Shown here piece after piece: positions 25,316 to 32,752 of a DNA stretch of 64,000 bases. The stretch is taken from contig NZ_FMUH01000001.1 of the NCBI RefSeq assembly GCF_900101025.1, positions 372,001 to 436,000 of the forward strand, in the 5' to 3' direction. The notes below the pieces were generated by a model, which saw only the letters and a program-made list of their open reading frames with translations, did not search any database and had not been told where the DNA came from. Both the position numbers and the translations under genes were made by a program. Numbering within the stretch: position 1 is the first letter of the stretch; the number at the start of each line of letters is the position of its first letter. The DNA comes from Klenkia marina (GTDB taxonomy: Bacteria; Actinomycetota; Actinomycetes; Mycobacteriales; Geodermatophilaceae).

Positions 25316-25702
25316 GTGATCGGTCAGCTGCACTCCTACGTCATCGACGCCCCCGACGCGCACGCCCTGGCCACCTTCTACGCCGAACTGCTCGGCATGC
25401 AGGTGCAGGGCTCCCCCGGCGACGACTGGGTCGTGGTCAGCGGGCAGGGCTACCGGCTGGCCTTCCAGCAGGCGCCGGACCTGCAGCCCCCGCAGTGGCC
25501 CGACCCCGACCACCCGCAGCAGGCCCACCTCGACGTCCGGGTCGCCGACATCGATGTCGCCGAGCCCGCGGCCCTGGCGCTCGGGGCGAGGCGGTTGCCC
25601 GGCGCGGGCGGGGACTTCCGGGTCTACGCCGACCCGGCCGGTCACCCCTTCTGCCTGGTCTGGGACGCTCCGCTCCCACCCCCCACCGAGGAGCAGCGAT
25701 GA
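25316..25702 (+). CDS. VOC-superfamily (glyoxalase/bleomycin-resistance-like) protein
   Basis: A 128-residue single vicinal-oxygen-chelate module: an N-terminal betaalphabetabetabeta unit (YVIDAPDAHALATFYAELLGM) and a C-terminal one with HLDVRVADIDVAEPAALALGARRL and the ending YADPAGHPFCLVW, where His and Asp/Glu would bind a metal. The substrate is unknown. The start GTG at 25316 is chosen from the -10 spacing; ATG at 25307 is an alternative. Its stop overlaps the ATG of the PaaI gene (ATGA), so the two are coupled. Confidence 0.88.
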   Translation: MIGQLHSYVIDAPDAHALATFYAELLGMQVQGSPGDDWVVVSGQGYRLAFQQAPDLQPPQWPDPDHPQQAHLDVRVADIDVAEPAALALGARRLPGAGGDFRVYADPAGHPFCLVWDAPLPPPTEEQR

Positions 25703-26103
25703 CCGAGCCCGACCTGTCGAGCGGCGGCGCCTTCCTCACCGCCACCGGCTTCGTCCCCGCCGAGATGACCGGCACCCGCGTGACCGGGGCCGTCGAGCTG
25801 GGCCCGGACCACCACACCCCCTGGGGCGTCGTCCACGGCGGCGTCTACGCCACGGTCATCGAGTCCGCGGCCAGCATCGGCGCGAGCGTGGCCGTGCAGG
25901 ACCGCGGCCAGTTCGCGGTCGGGGTCAACAACCAGACCGACTTCCTGCGCCCCATGACCTCGGGTCGGCTCGACGTGCTCGCCGAGCCGGTGCAGCAGGG
26001 CCGCACCCTGCAGCTGTGGCTGGTCACCCTCACCCGGGCCGACGACGGCAAGGTCGTCGCCCGCGGCCAGGTGCGCCTGCAGAACGTCCCGCTACCCGGC
26101 TGA
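25699..26103 (+). CDS. PaaI-family hotdog-fold thioesterase
   Basis: A 134-residue hotdog-fold acyl-CoA thioesterase. The diagnostic segment is PWGVVHGGVYATVIESAASIGAS (in two parts, about residues 42-64): the HGG turn followed by the catalytic acidic residue in the central helix. The second half has GVNNQTDFLRPMTSGRLDVLAEPVQQGRT-type strands. It overlaps the upstream VOC gene by four bases. The acyl substrate cannot be read from the sequence. Confidence 0.9.
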   Translation: MTEPDLSSGGAFLTATGFVPAEMTGTRVTGAVELGPDHHTPWGVVHGGVYATVIESAASIGASVAVQDRGQFAVGVNNQTDFLRPMTSGRLDVLAEPVQQGRTLQLWLVTLTRADDGKVVARGQVRLQNVPLPG

Positions 26104-26162
26104 CCCAGGAAGTGTCGGACCCCGGTGCCACCCTCACCGCACCCGACTCCCCGGAGGCACCC

Positions 26163-26657
26163 GTGACGCTCGCCCGCGAACTCGACGACCTGCTCGGCAC
26201 CCTCGCCGAGCACCGGTGGTTCCTGCGCCGCACGGCGGAGGGGCTCGACGACCAGCAGGCCCGGCTGCGCACCGGTGCCAGCGAGCTGACCGTGGGCGGC
26301 ACCATCAAGCACTGCGTCGCCCAGGAGCGGATCTGGACCGACTTCCTGGTCCGGGGCGCCGTCGCGCACGACCTGCCGCCCGATGCGTTCGGCGCCCAGT
26401 TCGTGCTGCGCCCCGACGAGACGCTGGCCGGGGTGCTCGCCGAGCAGGAGCAGGTCGCCGCGGCAACCGAGGCGCTGGTGCGCTCGTTCGACGACCTCGA
26501 CACCGACATCGCGCTGCCCACCGCCCCGTGGTTCCCACCCGGCGCCCGGTGGTCGCGGCGCAAGGTGCTCCTGCACCTGCTGGCCGAGCTCGCGCAGCAC
26601 TCCGGGCACGCCGACGTCGTCCGGGAAGGCATCGACGGCGCCAAGACCATGGGGTGA
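26163..26657 (+). CDS. DinB-family protein
   Basis: A 164-residue four-helix-bundle protein of the DinB/YfiT superfamily, often mycothiol- or bacillithiol-dependent. The metal-ligand histidines fit the pattern: one in the first helix region (LAEHRWFLRRTAEGL), one in GGTIKHCVAQERIW, and one late in ELAQHSGHADVVREGIDG. The start is GTG at 26163 with GGAGG seven bases upstream, in preference to a GTG at 26112 whose AGGA is too close. It is convergent with the gene at 26659, with one base between the stops. Confidence 0.85.
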   Translation: MTLARELDDLLGTLAEHRWFLRRTAEGLDDQQARLRTGASELTVGGTIKHCVAQERIWTDFLVRGAVAHDLPPDAFGAQFVLRPDETLAGVLAEQEQVAAATEALVRSFDDLDTDIALPTAPWFPPGARWSRRKVLLHLLAELAQHSGHADVVREGIDGAKTMG

Positions 26658-26658
26658 G

Positions 26659-27552
26659 TCAGACGGCGGCGGGGTCGAGCACGACGCGGAACAGGGCGCG
26701 CGGGTCCTGCATGGTCGCCGGCGGGCGCACGGCCGAGCGGGGCACCACGACGTCGAACCGGGCCGGCCGCCGGTGCGGCAGCAGCTCCTTGCCCGCGTAG
26801 GCGTAGTCCCCGGTCACCTCGCCGAGCAGCAGACCCGATCCGCCGCCGACCGGCACGGCCACCCGGTCACCGGGCTGCACCTCGTCCAGGAAGGTCGACA
26901 GCTGGCGCAGGTCCTTGGCCGGACGCTTGCCGGTGAGCTCGTGGGCCAGCCCGCGCAGGGCGGCCAGGTCGAGCCCGGTGGCGTCGACGTCGACCCCAGC
27001 CTGCGTGCCCAGGCCCACCACCCCGGTGGCCAGCGCGGCGCCCAGCTCGGGGTGCGCCCGGGGCCGCACCACCCACACCGGCACCCCGTCGGGCGCGGGT
27101 CCGGGCGGCACGTCGTCGGCCGGCGGCCACACGTAGTCGAGGTCGTCGGGGTCGCCGGCGAACAGCGAGGCGTAGGTGGCCGGCTCCTTGCCCAGCAGCT
27201 TCGAGCGGTGGGACAGGTGCACGGCCTCGTCGCCCAACCAGCTGGGCAGCTCGCCGGCCGCACCGAGCTCGGCCTGCGTCCCCACCCCGGGCGCGAACTC
27301 CTCGATCTGCGCGGCGGTCGAGTCGGCGAACCCGCGGGCGACCCACTCGGCGGCCATGTCCAGGCCGTACCGCACCAGCGCCGGGGTGCGGCCGCGCCAC
27401 ATCACCACCGCCGGGTGCGTCGTCCAGCCGTAGTCGGGCAGCTCGAGCGCGCGCAGGATCTGCAGCGTCTCGACGCGCTGCTTGCCCAGCCGCGGGGCGT
27501 CGAGCAGGCGGGCACTGCCGGCGAAGTCGGCGACGGGGAGGAAGGTCTGCAC
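26659..27552 (-). CDS. MSMEG_6728-type (pyrimidine-dimer glycosylase-like) domain fused to a PUA/EVE-like domain
   Basis: A 297-residue protein. Residues 1-150 match the MSMEG_6728 family: MQTFLPVADFAGSARLLD, RLGKQRVETLQILRAL, HPAVVMWRGRTPALVRYGL and HLSHRSKLLGKEP. These proteins are related to pyrimidine-dimer DNA glycosylase. Residues about 165-290 form a second module (WVVRPRAHPELGAALATG, then DLRQLSTFLDEVQPGDRVAVP, LLLGEVTGDYAY and PHRRPARFDVVVPRSA) that looks like the PUA/EVE-like domains fused to modified-base restriction enzymes. The fusion suggests lesion or modified-base recognition (inference). The mRNA is probably leaderless. Confidence 0.7.
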   Translation of the reverse strand: MQTFLPVADFAGSARLLDAPRLGKQRVETLQILRALELPDYGWTTHPAVVMWRGRTPALVRYGLDMAAEWVARGFADSTAAQIEEFAPGVGTQAELGAAGELPSWLGDEAVHLSHRSKLLGKEPATYASLFAGDPDDLDYVWPPADDVPPGPAPDGVPVWVVRPRAHPELGAALATGVVGLGTQAGVDVDATGLDLAALRGLAHELTGKRPAKDLRQLSTFLDEVQPGDRVAVPVGGGSGLLLGEVTGDYAYAGKELLPHRRPARFDVVVPRSAVRPPATMQDPRALFRVVLDPAAV

Positions 27553-27559
27553 CGGGTCC

Positions 27560-27565
27560 AGTCTG
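27560..27565 (-). promoter_or_regulatory. Leaderless -10 box
   Basis: CAGACT on the minus strand, seven bases before the GTG of the glycosylase-like fusion gene; it overlaps no ribosome binding site. Confidence 0.4.
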
Positions 27566-27567
27566 GG

Positions 27568-27876
27568 TCAGTCGAGGTCGTCCAGCGCGGTGAGCGCCTG
27601 CTCCCACCGGGCCCGGCGCTGGTCGTGGGTCTGCTCCCACCACTTCTCGCCGCGTTCGCCCAGGCCGGTCTTGGCCAGCTGCACGCGGGCCCGCGCCGCG
27701 GCCACCGCCTCGTCGTCCCCCTTCGCCGCACGCACCCCGCTGCGGCCGACGCCCAGGTGGTGCAGCAACCGCTCGCGGACGTCGTCGGGCAGCTCCGGGT
27801 CCTGCGCCCGCCACCGCCGCCCGTCGACGACGATCCACCGGCCGTCCTCGGTGCGCTCCACCTCGCGGCGGGTCAT
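27568..27876 (-). CDS. Conserved small hypothetical protein
   Basis: A 102-residue protein with an N-terminal beta segment (TEDGRWIVVDGRRWRAQDPELPDDVRERLL in two parts) and a helical, charged C-terminus containing ARARVQLAKTGLGERGEKWWEQ. Similar small proteins occur widely in Actinobacteria without an assigned function. The ATG overlaps the stop of the Sir2 gene by four bases (ATGA), so it is translationally coupled to it and is the last gene of the SRPBCC-Sir2 unit. Confidence 0.65.
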   Translation of the reverse strand: MTRREVERTEDGRWIVVDGRRWRAQDPELPDDVRERLLHHLGVGRSGVRAAKGDDEAVAAARARVQLAKTGLGERGEKWWEQTHDQRRARWEQALTALDDLD

Positions 27877-28739
27877 CGCAGCAGCCGGTCGACCAGGGCG
27901 GGCAGCACCCGGCCGAGCGGGGCGTCGACCCGCACGTCGGCCTTCTCGTCGCCGCGGGTCGGGCCGGCGTTCACGATCGCTACCGGGATGCCGTCCTTGG
28001 CCGCCCGCAGCACGAACCGGTAGCCGCTCATCACCGTCAACGACGACCCGAGCACCACCAACGACCGGGCGCACCCGACCAGGTCGAACGCGGCGTCGAC
28101 CCGGTCGCGGGGCACGGTCTCGCCGAAGAACACGACGTCGGGCTTGAGCGGACCCCCGCCGCAGGCCAGGCAGTCGACCATGACGAAGTCGTCCAGCGCC
28201 TCCTCGGGCAGCTCGACGTCGCCGTCGGGGTTCACGGCCGGTTCGACGCCGGCCGGCTCGGGGCGGAACCCGGGGTTGGCCTCGCGCAGCCGCAGGTCGA
28301 GCTCGGCGCGGGAGGCGACGTCGCCGCACTGCAGGCACACCGTGCGGTCCAGCCCGCCGTGCAGCTCCAGCACGTCATCGGCGCCGGCGGCCTGGTGCAG
28401 CCCGTCGACGTTCTGCGTGATGACCCCGCCGACCAGGCCGGCCCGCTGCAGGGCTGCGACGGCGCGGTGACCCTCGTTGGGCCGGGCGTCGGCGATCTGC
28501 CGCCAGCCCACGTAGCTGCGCGCCCAGTACCGGTGCCGCCCCCGCGGGTCGCGGGTGAAGGTCTGCCAGGTCATCGGGCTGTGCGTGCGCCGCGACCCGG
28601 TGGCCCCGCGGTAGTCGGGGATGCCCGAGTCGGTGGACAGGCCCGCCCCGGAGAGCACGACCGCGTTGCCGTTGCCGACCAGTGCGGCGAGCTCGGCCAG
28701 CTCGGGGACGACGACGGATGGGGCGCTCACCCCGCCCAT
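27873..28739 (-). CDS. Sir2-family NAD-dependent protein deacylase
   Basis: A 288-residue sirtuin. Motifs: VVLSGAGLSTDSGIPDYRG (about residues 27-45, NAD-binding GAG and acceptor site), TQNVDGLHQAAG with the conserved Asn-x-Asp, the catalytic histidine in ELHGGLD, a four-cysteine zinc site (CLQCGD ... CLACGGG), and PDVVFFGE. A 30-residue acidic insertion separates the zinc pairs. It should be cytoplasmic and remove acyl groups from lysines. The start is ATG at 28739, 11 bases after the SRPBCC stop. Confidence 0.95.
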   Translation of the reverse strand: MGGVSAPSVVVPELAELAALVGNGNAVVLSGAGLSTDSGIPDYRGATGSRRTHSPMTWQTFTRDPRGRHRYWARSYVGWRQIADARPNEGHRAVAALQRAGLVGGVITQNVDGLHQAAGADDVLELHGGLDRTVCLQCGDVASRAELDLRLREANPGFRPEPAGVEPAVNPDGDVELPEEALDDFVMVDCLACGGGPLKPDVVFFGETVPRDRVDAAFDLVGCARSLVVLGSSLTVMSGYRFVLRAAKDGIPVAIVNAGPTRGDEKADVRVDAPLGRVLPALVDRLLR

Positions 28740-28749
28740 GGTCCCCGTT

Positions 28750-29193
28750 TCAGCGCAGTTCTGCGTCGAGCCGCTCGAGCATGCCGGTGTAGGTGCGGGC
28801 CAGGCCCTTGGGCGCGAAGGTGCGCTCGAAGAACCCGCCGATGCCCGAGGCGCCGTCCCAGGTGGTGCGCACCCGCACGGTGGTCGTGCCGGCGTCGGCC
28901 GGGTGGACGGTCCAGGTGGTGACCATGGAGGAGTTGGTGTCGCTCTCGACCAGCCCACCGCCGTCGGGCAGCTCGGTGACCGCCACGACCTGGTCGCGCA
29001 CCCGCTTCTCGGTGGCGGCGAACCGCCAGTGCACGCGGGTGCCGGCGCCCTGACCGCCGGACTCGACCCGGTACTCGCTGAACTGCGGGCCGGCGATGCG
29101 CTGCCGGGTGCCCGCGTAGTCGGCGAGCGCGGCCTGCACCCGGTCGGCGGGAGCGTGGACGACGTGCTCTGCGGTGGCGACGACCTGACCCAT
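28750..29193 (-). CDS. SRPBCC (START-like) family protein
   Basis: A 147-residue helix-grip-fold protein with the usual betaalphaalphabeta start (ATAEHVVHAPADRVQAALADY), a central antiparallel sheet (GTRVHWRFAATE, DQVVAVTELPDGG) and a long C-terminal helix (GFFERTFAPKGLARTYTGMLERL). The family binds hydrophobic ligands; no catalytic residue is known. ATG 29193 lies seven bases after a CAGACT -10 box on the minus strand. It is divergent from the des siderophore operon and co-directional with the Sir2 gene. Confidence 0.85.
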   Translation of the reverse strand: MGQVVATAEHVVHAPADRVQAALADYAGTRQRIAGPQFSEYRVESGGQGAGTRVHWRFAATEKRVRDQVVAVTELPDGGGLVESDTNSSMVTTWTVHPADAGTTTVRVRTTWDGASGIGGFFERTFAPKGLARTYTGMLERLDAELR

Positions 29194-29200
29194 GCCGTCC

Positions 29201-29206
29201 AGTCTG
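29201..29206 (-). promoter_or_regulatory. Leaderless -10 box of the SRPBCC-Sir2 unit
   Basis: CAGACT on the minus strand, seven bases before the ATG at 29193; same arrangement as at 27560-27565. Confidence 0.4.
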
Positions 29207-29306
29207 CCCACGGCGCCGGGCGGTCCCGGGACCGGGTCACGAGGTGTGGCCCTGGTCACGGTGCACCCCGCTGACCTGGGACGGGAGAACGGACCACGCC
29301 GTCCCC

Positions 29307-29348
29307 TTGCACGTCCCCACCAGGAACAGTTAGGTGAGGCTTACCTGA
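29307..29348 (+). promoter_or_regulatory. desA promoter with overlapping IdeR/DtxR iron box
   Basis: TTGCAC (29307-29312), 17 bases, then TTAGGT (29330-29335) make a good -35/-10 pair. The 19-base sequence TTAGGTGAGGCTTACCTGA (29330-29348) matches the iron-box consensus TTAGGTTAGCCTAACCTAA at 15 of 19 positions and covers the -10. Iron-loaded IdeR/DtxR would thus block the siderophore operon. Confidence 0.85.
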
Positions 29349-29415
29349 GCACGGCCGTCCGAGCAGAGCCGCGCAGCCCGGTGGGGCGTGCGCCCGAGAC
29401 CTCGAGGACCTTCCC

Positions 29416-30912
29416 ATGACCACCCTGCACACCCCCGCGCAGGACGCCCGGAGCACCGCCGACCAGCACCTGCTGACGACGGACAACCGCGACGCCTACC
29501 GCGCCGGGATGACCACCGCGGTCGACCTCGTCGCCGACCGGTTGGCCGCCGTCCGGCGCCCGCAGACCGGCGTGCGGCCGGCCGACCTGGCCCACGAGGT
29601 CGACGCCGTCGACCTGGACACCCCACTGCCCGACACCGCCGCGGCGCTCGACGAGCTCGGTCGGTTGTGGCTGCGCGACGCGGTCTGGTTCCACGACCCC
29701 GGCTACCTGGCGCACCTGAACTGCCCGGTCGTGCTGCCGGCGTTGGCCGCCGACGCGCTGGCCAGCGCGGTGAACAGCTCGCTGGACACCTGGGACCAGA
29801 GCGCCGGTGCCACCCTCGTCGAGCAGAAGCTGGTGACGTGGCTGGCCGACCGCGCCGGGCTCGGACCCGCCGCCGACGGCGTGTTCACCAGCGGCGGCAC
29901 GCAGTCGAACCTGCAGGCGCTGCTGCTGGCCCGCGACGAGGCCTGCGCCCGGCTGCGCCGCGCCCGGCCCGGCGCCCGGCTGCCCGAGCTGCTCGGGGGC
30001 CTGCGGATCCTGGCCTCCGACGTCGGCCACTTCAGCGTGGTGACCGCGGCCCGGCTGCTCGGGCTGGGTGAGGACGCCGTGGTCGCCGTCCCCACCGACC
30101 ACGGACGACGGATGCGCGTCGACGCCCTCGCCGCGGCGCTCGCCGACCTGCGCGAGCAGGGCCTGGAGCCCATGGCCGTGGTCGGCACCGCCGGCACCAC
30201 CGACTTCGGCAGCATCGACCCGCTGCCGGCGATCGCCGACCTGTGCGCCGAGCACGGCGCCTGGTTCCACGTCGACGCCGCGTACGGCGGTGGACTGCTG
30301 GTCTCACCCACCCGCCGGCACCTGCTCGCCGGCGTCGAGCGCGCCGACTCGGTGACCGTGGACCCGCACAAGACGTTCTTCCAGCCGGTGGCCTGCAGCG
30401 TGCTGCTCGTCCGCGACGGCGCCAGCCTGCGGCACGTCACCCACCACGCCGACTACCTCAACCCCGAGACCGCGCCCGAGCCCAACCAGGTGGACAAGTC
30501 GCTGCAGACCACCCGCCGGTTCGACGCGGTGAAGCTGTGGACGACGCTGCGGGTGCTCGGCGCCGACGGCATCGGCGCGATGGTCGACCGGGTGGTCGAC
30601 CTCGCCGCCGAGACGTGGCCGCTGCTGGACGTCCACCCGGACTTCGACGTCGTGGTCCGGCCCGAGCTCTCGACGCTGGTCTTCCGGTACGTGCCCGCCG
30701 AACGGCTGCCCGAGGACGACGTCGACGAGCTCAACCGGCACGTGCGGCGGTCCCTGGCCGCCACGGGCGAGGTGGTGCTCGGCGGGACGACGGTCGACGG
30801 CCGCGCCTTCCTCAAGACCACGCTGCTGAACCCGACCACCACCGGCGACCAGCTGGTGGCCGTGCTCGGTCTGGTCATCCGGCACGCCGAGGCCTGGCTG
30901 GCCGCCCGATGA
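29416..30912 (+). CDS. desA: PLP-dependent lysine (diamine-forming) decarboxylase, DesA-like
   Basis: First enzyme of hydroxamate siderophore synthesis: it decarboxylates lysine to cadaverine (or ornithine/2,4-diaminobutyrate in relatives). The 498-residue group II PLP decarboxylase has the catalytic lysine in DPHKTFFQPVACS (about K319), the aspartate/histidine pocket AWFHVDAAYGGG, and the phosphate-binding TSGGTQSNLQALLLARD. ATG 29416 is followed without gaps by desB (ATGA overlap). The promoter carries an iron box 68 bases upstream. The order PLP decarboxylase, N-hydroxylase, acyltransferase, NIS synthetase equals Streptomyces desABCD, which fixes the role better than sequence alone. Confidence 0.93.
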   Translation: MTTLHTPAQDARSTADQHLLTTDNRDAYRAGMTTAVDLVADRLAAVRRPQTGVRPADLAHEVDAVDLDTPLPDTAAALDELGRLWLRDAVWFHDPGYLAHLNCPVVLPALAADALASAVNSSLDTWDQSAGATLVEQKLVTWLADRAGLGPAADGVFTSGGTQSNLQALLLARDEACARLRRARPGARLPELLGGLRILASDVGHFSVVTAARLLGLGEDAVVAVPTDHGRRMRVDALAAALADLREQGLEPMAVVGTAGTTDFGSIDPLPAIADLCAEHGAWFHVDAAYGGGLLVSPTRRHLLAGVERADSVTVDPHKTFFQPVACSVLLVRDGASLRHVTHHADYLNPETAPEPNQVDKSLQTTRRFDAVKLWTTLRVLGADGIGAMVDRVVDLAAETWPLLDVHPDFDVVVRPELSTLVFRYVPAERLPEDDVDELNRHVRRSLAATGEVVLGGTTVDGRAFLKTTLLNPTTTGDQLVAVLGLVIRHAEAWLAAR

Positions 30913-32219
30913 GCACCCCGGCGCACGACCTCGTCGGCATCGGGGTGGGCCCGTTCAACCTGGGCCTCGCCGCACTGGCCGACCCCCTGGACCTCGACAC
31001 CCTCTTCCTCGAGCAGCACGAGGACTTCGCCTGGCACCCCGGCATGCTGCTGCCCGGGGCGACCCTGCAGGTGCCCTTCCTCGCCGACCTGGTCTCGCTG
31101 GCCGACCCGACGTCGCGGTACTCGTTCCTGAACTGGCTCAAGCAGACCGGGCGGCTCTACCGCTTCTACATCCGCGAGCAGTTCGCGCCGCTGCGCGCGG
31201 AGTTCGACCGGTACTGCCGGTGGGCGGCGCACGAGCTGCCCTCGGTGCGGTTCGGCCGGCACGTGCACGCCGTCACCCACGAGGACGGGCTGTGGCACGT
31301 GCACTCGATCGACACCCGCACCGGCGACCGGCACACCGACACCGCCCGACGGCTGGTGCTGGGCACCGGGACGCCGCCGCACGTGCCCCCGGCCTGCGCC
31401 GACCTCGGCACCGGTGTCGCGCCGGTCGTGCACACCAGCGGGTACCGGCCGGCCCGCGACGCGCTCGTGGCCGCGGCCCGCGGCGGCACGGTCACCGTGC
31501 TGGGCAGCGGGCAGTCGGCCGCCGAGGTCTACCGCGACCTGCTGCCCGACGCCCGTCGCGAGGGCTACCGGGTCGACTGGGTGACCCGCTCGCCCCGGTT
31601 CTTCCCGCTGGAGTACACGAAGCTGACCCTGGAGATCACCTCGCCCGACCACGTCGACCACTTCCACGGGCTGCCGTCGGCCGCCCGCGACGAGCTGCTG
31701 GCGTCGCAGGCCTCGCTCTACAAGGGCATCGACGGCGACGTCGTCGACGAGCTGTACGACCTGCTCTACGAGCTCGACCTCGACGGCCCCCCACCGACCC
31801 GGCTGCTCACCAGCACCGAGCTGGTGGGCGCCGAGCGCGCCGGCGACCGGGTCGAGCTCGCCTGGCGCAACGTCCGGACCGGCGAGGAGTTCGCCACCAC
31901 CACCCACGCCCTGGTGCTGGCCACCGGCTACCGCCAGCAGGTGCCCGACTTCCTGGCCCCGGTCGCCGACCGGTTCCGCTGGGACGACCGGGGCCGGTTC
32001 GACGTCCGGCGCGACTGGACCGTCGACCACGACGGCACCGTGTTCGTGCAGAACGGCGAGGCGCACACCCACGGCTTCACCGCCCCCGACCTGGGCATGG
32101 CCGCGCACCGCAACTCAGCGATCCTGCGCTCGGTCACCGGGCGCGAGGTGTACCCGGTGGAGCGGTCGATCGCCTTCCAGACCTTCGGGGCGCCGGCCCG
32201 CGAGGAGGTGCGGGCATGA
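30909..32219 (+). CDS. desB: Lysine/cadaverine N-monooxygenase, DesB-like
   Basis: FAD- and NADPH-dependent enzyme that hydroxylates the terminal amine of cadaverine. The 436-residue product has the FAD motif GIGVGPFNLGLA (about residues 9-20), the substrate region WHPGMLLPGATLQVPFLADLV (in two parts), the NADPH motif LGSGQSAAEVYRDLLP, and the C-terminal ATGYR motif of N-hydroxylating flavoproteins (LATGYRQQVP). Its ATG overlaps the desA stop and its own stop overlaps desC, so translation is coupled through the operon. It corresponds to the lysine N6-hydroxylase family (IucD-like). Confidence 0.95.
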   Translation: MSTPAHDLVGIGVGPFNLGLAALADPLDLDTLFLEQHEDFAWHPGMLLPGATLQVPFLADLVSLADPTSRYSFLNWLKQTGRLYRFYIREQFAPLRAEFDRYCRWAAHELPSVRFGRHVHAVTHEDGLWHVHSIDTRTGDRHTDTARRLVLGTGTPPHVPPACADLGTGVAPVVHTSGYRPARDALVAAARGGTVTVLGSGQSAAEVYRDLLPDARREGYRVDWVTRSPRFFPLEYTKLTLEITSPDHVDHFHGLPSAARDELLASQASLYKGIDGDVVDELYDLLYELDLDGPPPTRLLTSTELVGAERAGDRVELAWRNVRTGEEFATTTHALVLATGYRQQVPDFLAPVADRFRWDDRGRFDVRRDWTVDHDGTVFVQNGEAHTHGFTAPDLGMAAHRNSAILRSVTGREVYPVERSIAFQTFGAPAREEVRA

Positions 32220-32752
32220 GCATGCAGTTCACCGAGGTCGACCCGGTCGCCGACGGGCCGCTGCTGCACGAGTGGGTCACCGCCGAGCGCGCGGTGTTCT
32301 GGCAGATGCAGGGCGCCTCGCTGGCCGACGTCGTCGCCGCCTACGCCGAGATCGACGCCTCCCCGCACCACCACGCGTTCCTGGGCCGGGTCGACGGCGA
32401 ACCGGTGTTCCTCACCGAGCGCTACGACCCCGCGGCCGACCCGGTGAGCCAGGTGTTCGAGGTCGAGCCCGGCGACGTCGGCATGCACCTGCTGGTCGCC
32501 CCGCCCGCCGCGCCGGTGCCCGGCTTCACCCTCGCCGTCATGCGCACGGTGCTCGCCTGGCTGTTCGACGACCCCGTCGTGCACCGGGTGGTCGTCGAGC
32601 CCGACGCGTCGAACACGGCGATCCACCGGCTCAACGCGCGCGCCGGCTTCGTCGTCCAGGGCGAGGTCGAGCTGCCCACCAAGCGGGCGCTGCTGTCGAC
32701 CTGCACCCGCGACCAGTTCCTGGCCTCGCTCCGCGAGGAGGTGCTGCGGTGA
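32216..32752 (+). CDS. desC: Acyl-CoA N-acyltransferase of siderophore synthesis, DesC-like
   Basis: A 178-residue GNAT-fold enzyme that transfers succinyl or acetyl from CoA to N-hydroxycadaverine. Family features are HHHAFLGRVDGEPVFLTERYDP, DVGMHLLVAPP and the ending VVEPDASNTAIHRLNARAGF typical of IucB/DesC-type acyltransferases. The start is ATG at 32216, four bases inside desB; the stop overlaps the GTG of desD. Which acyl group is used, and therefore whether the product is desferrioxamine E or B or another hydroxamate, cannot be decided here. Confidence 0.92.
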   Translation: MSMQFTEVDPVADGPLLHEWVTAERAVFWQMQGASLADVVAAYAEIDASPHHHAFLGRVDGEPVFLTERYDPAADPVSQVFEVEPGDVGMHLLVAPPAAPVPGFTLAVMRTVLAWLFDDPVVHRVVVEPDASNTAIHRLNARAGFVVQGEVELPTKRALLSTCTRDQFLASLREEVLR

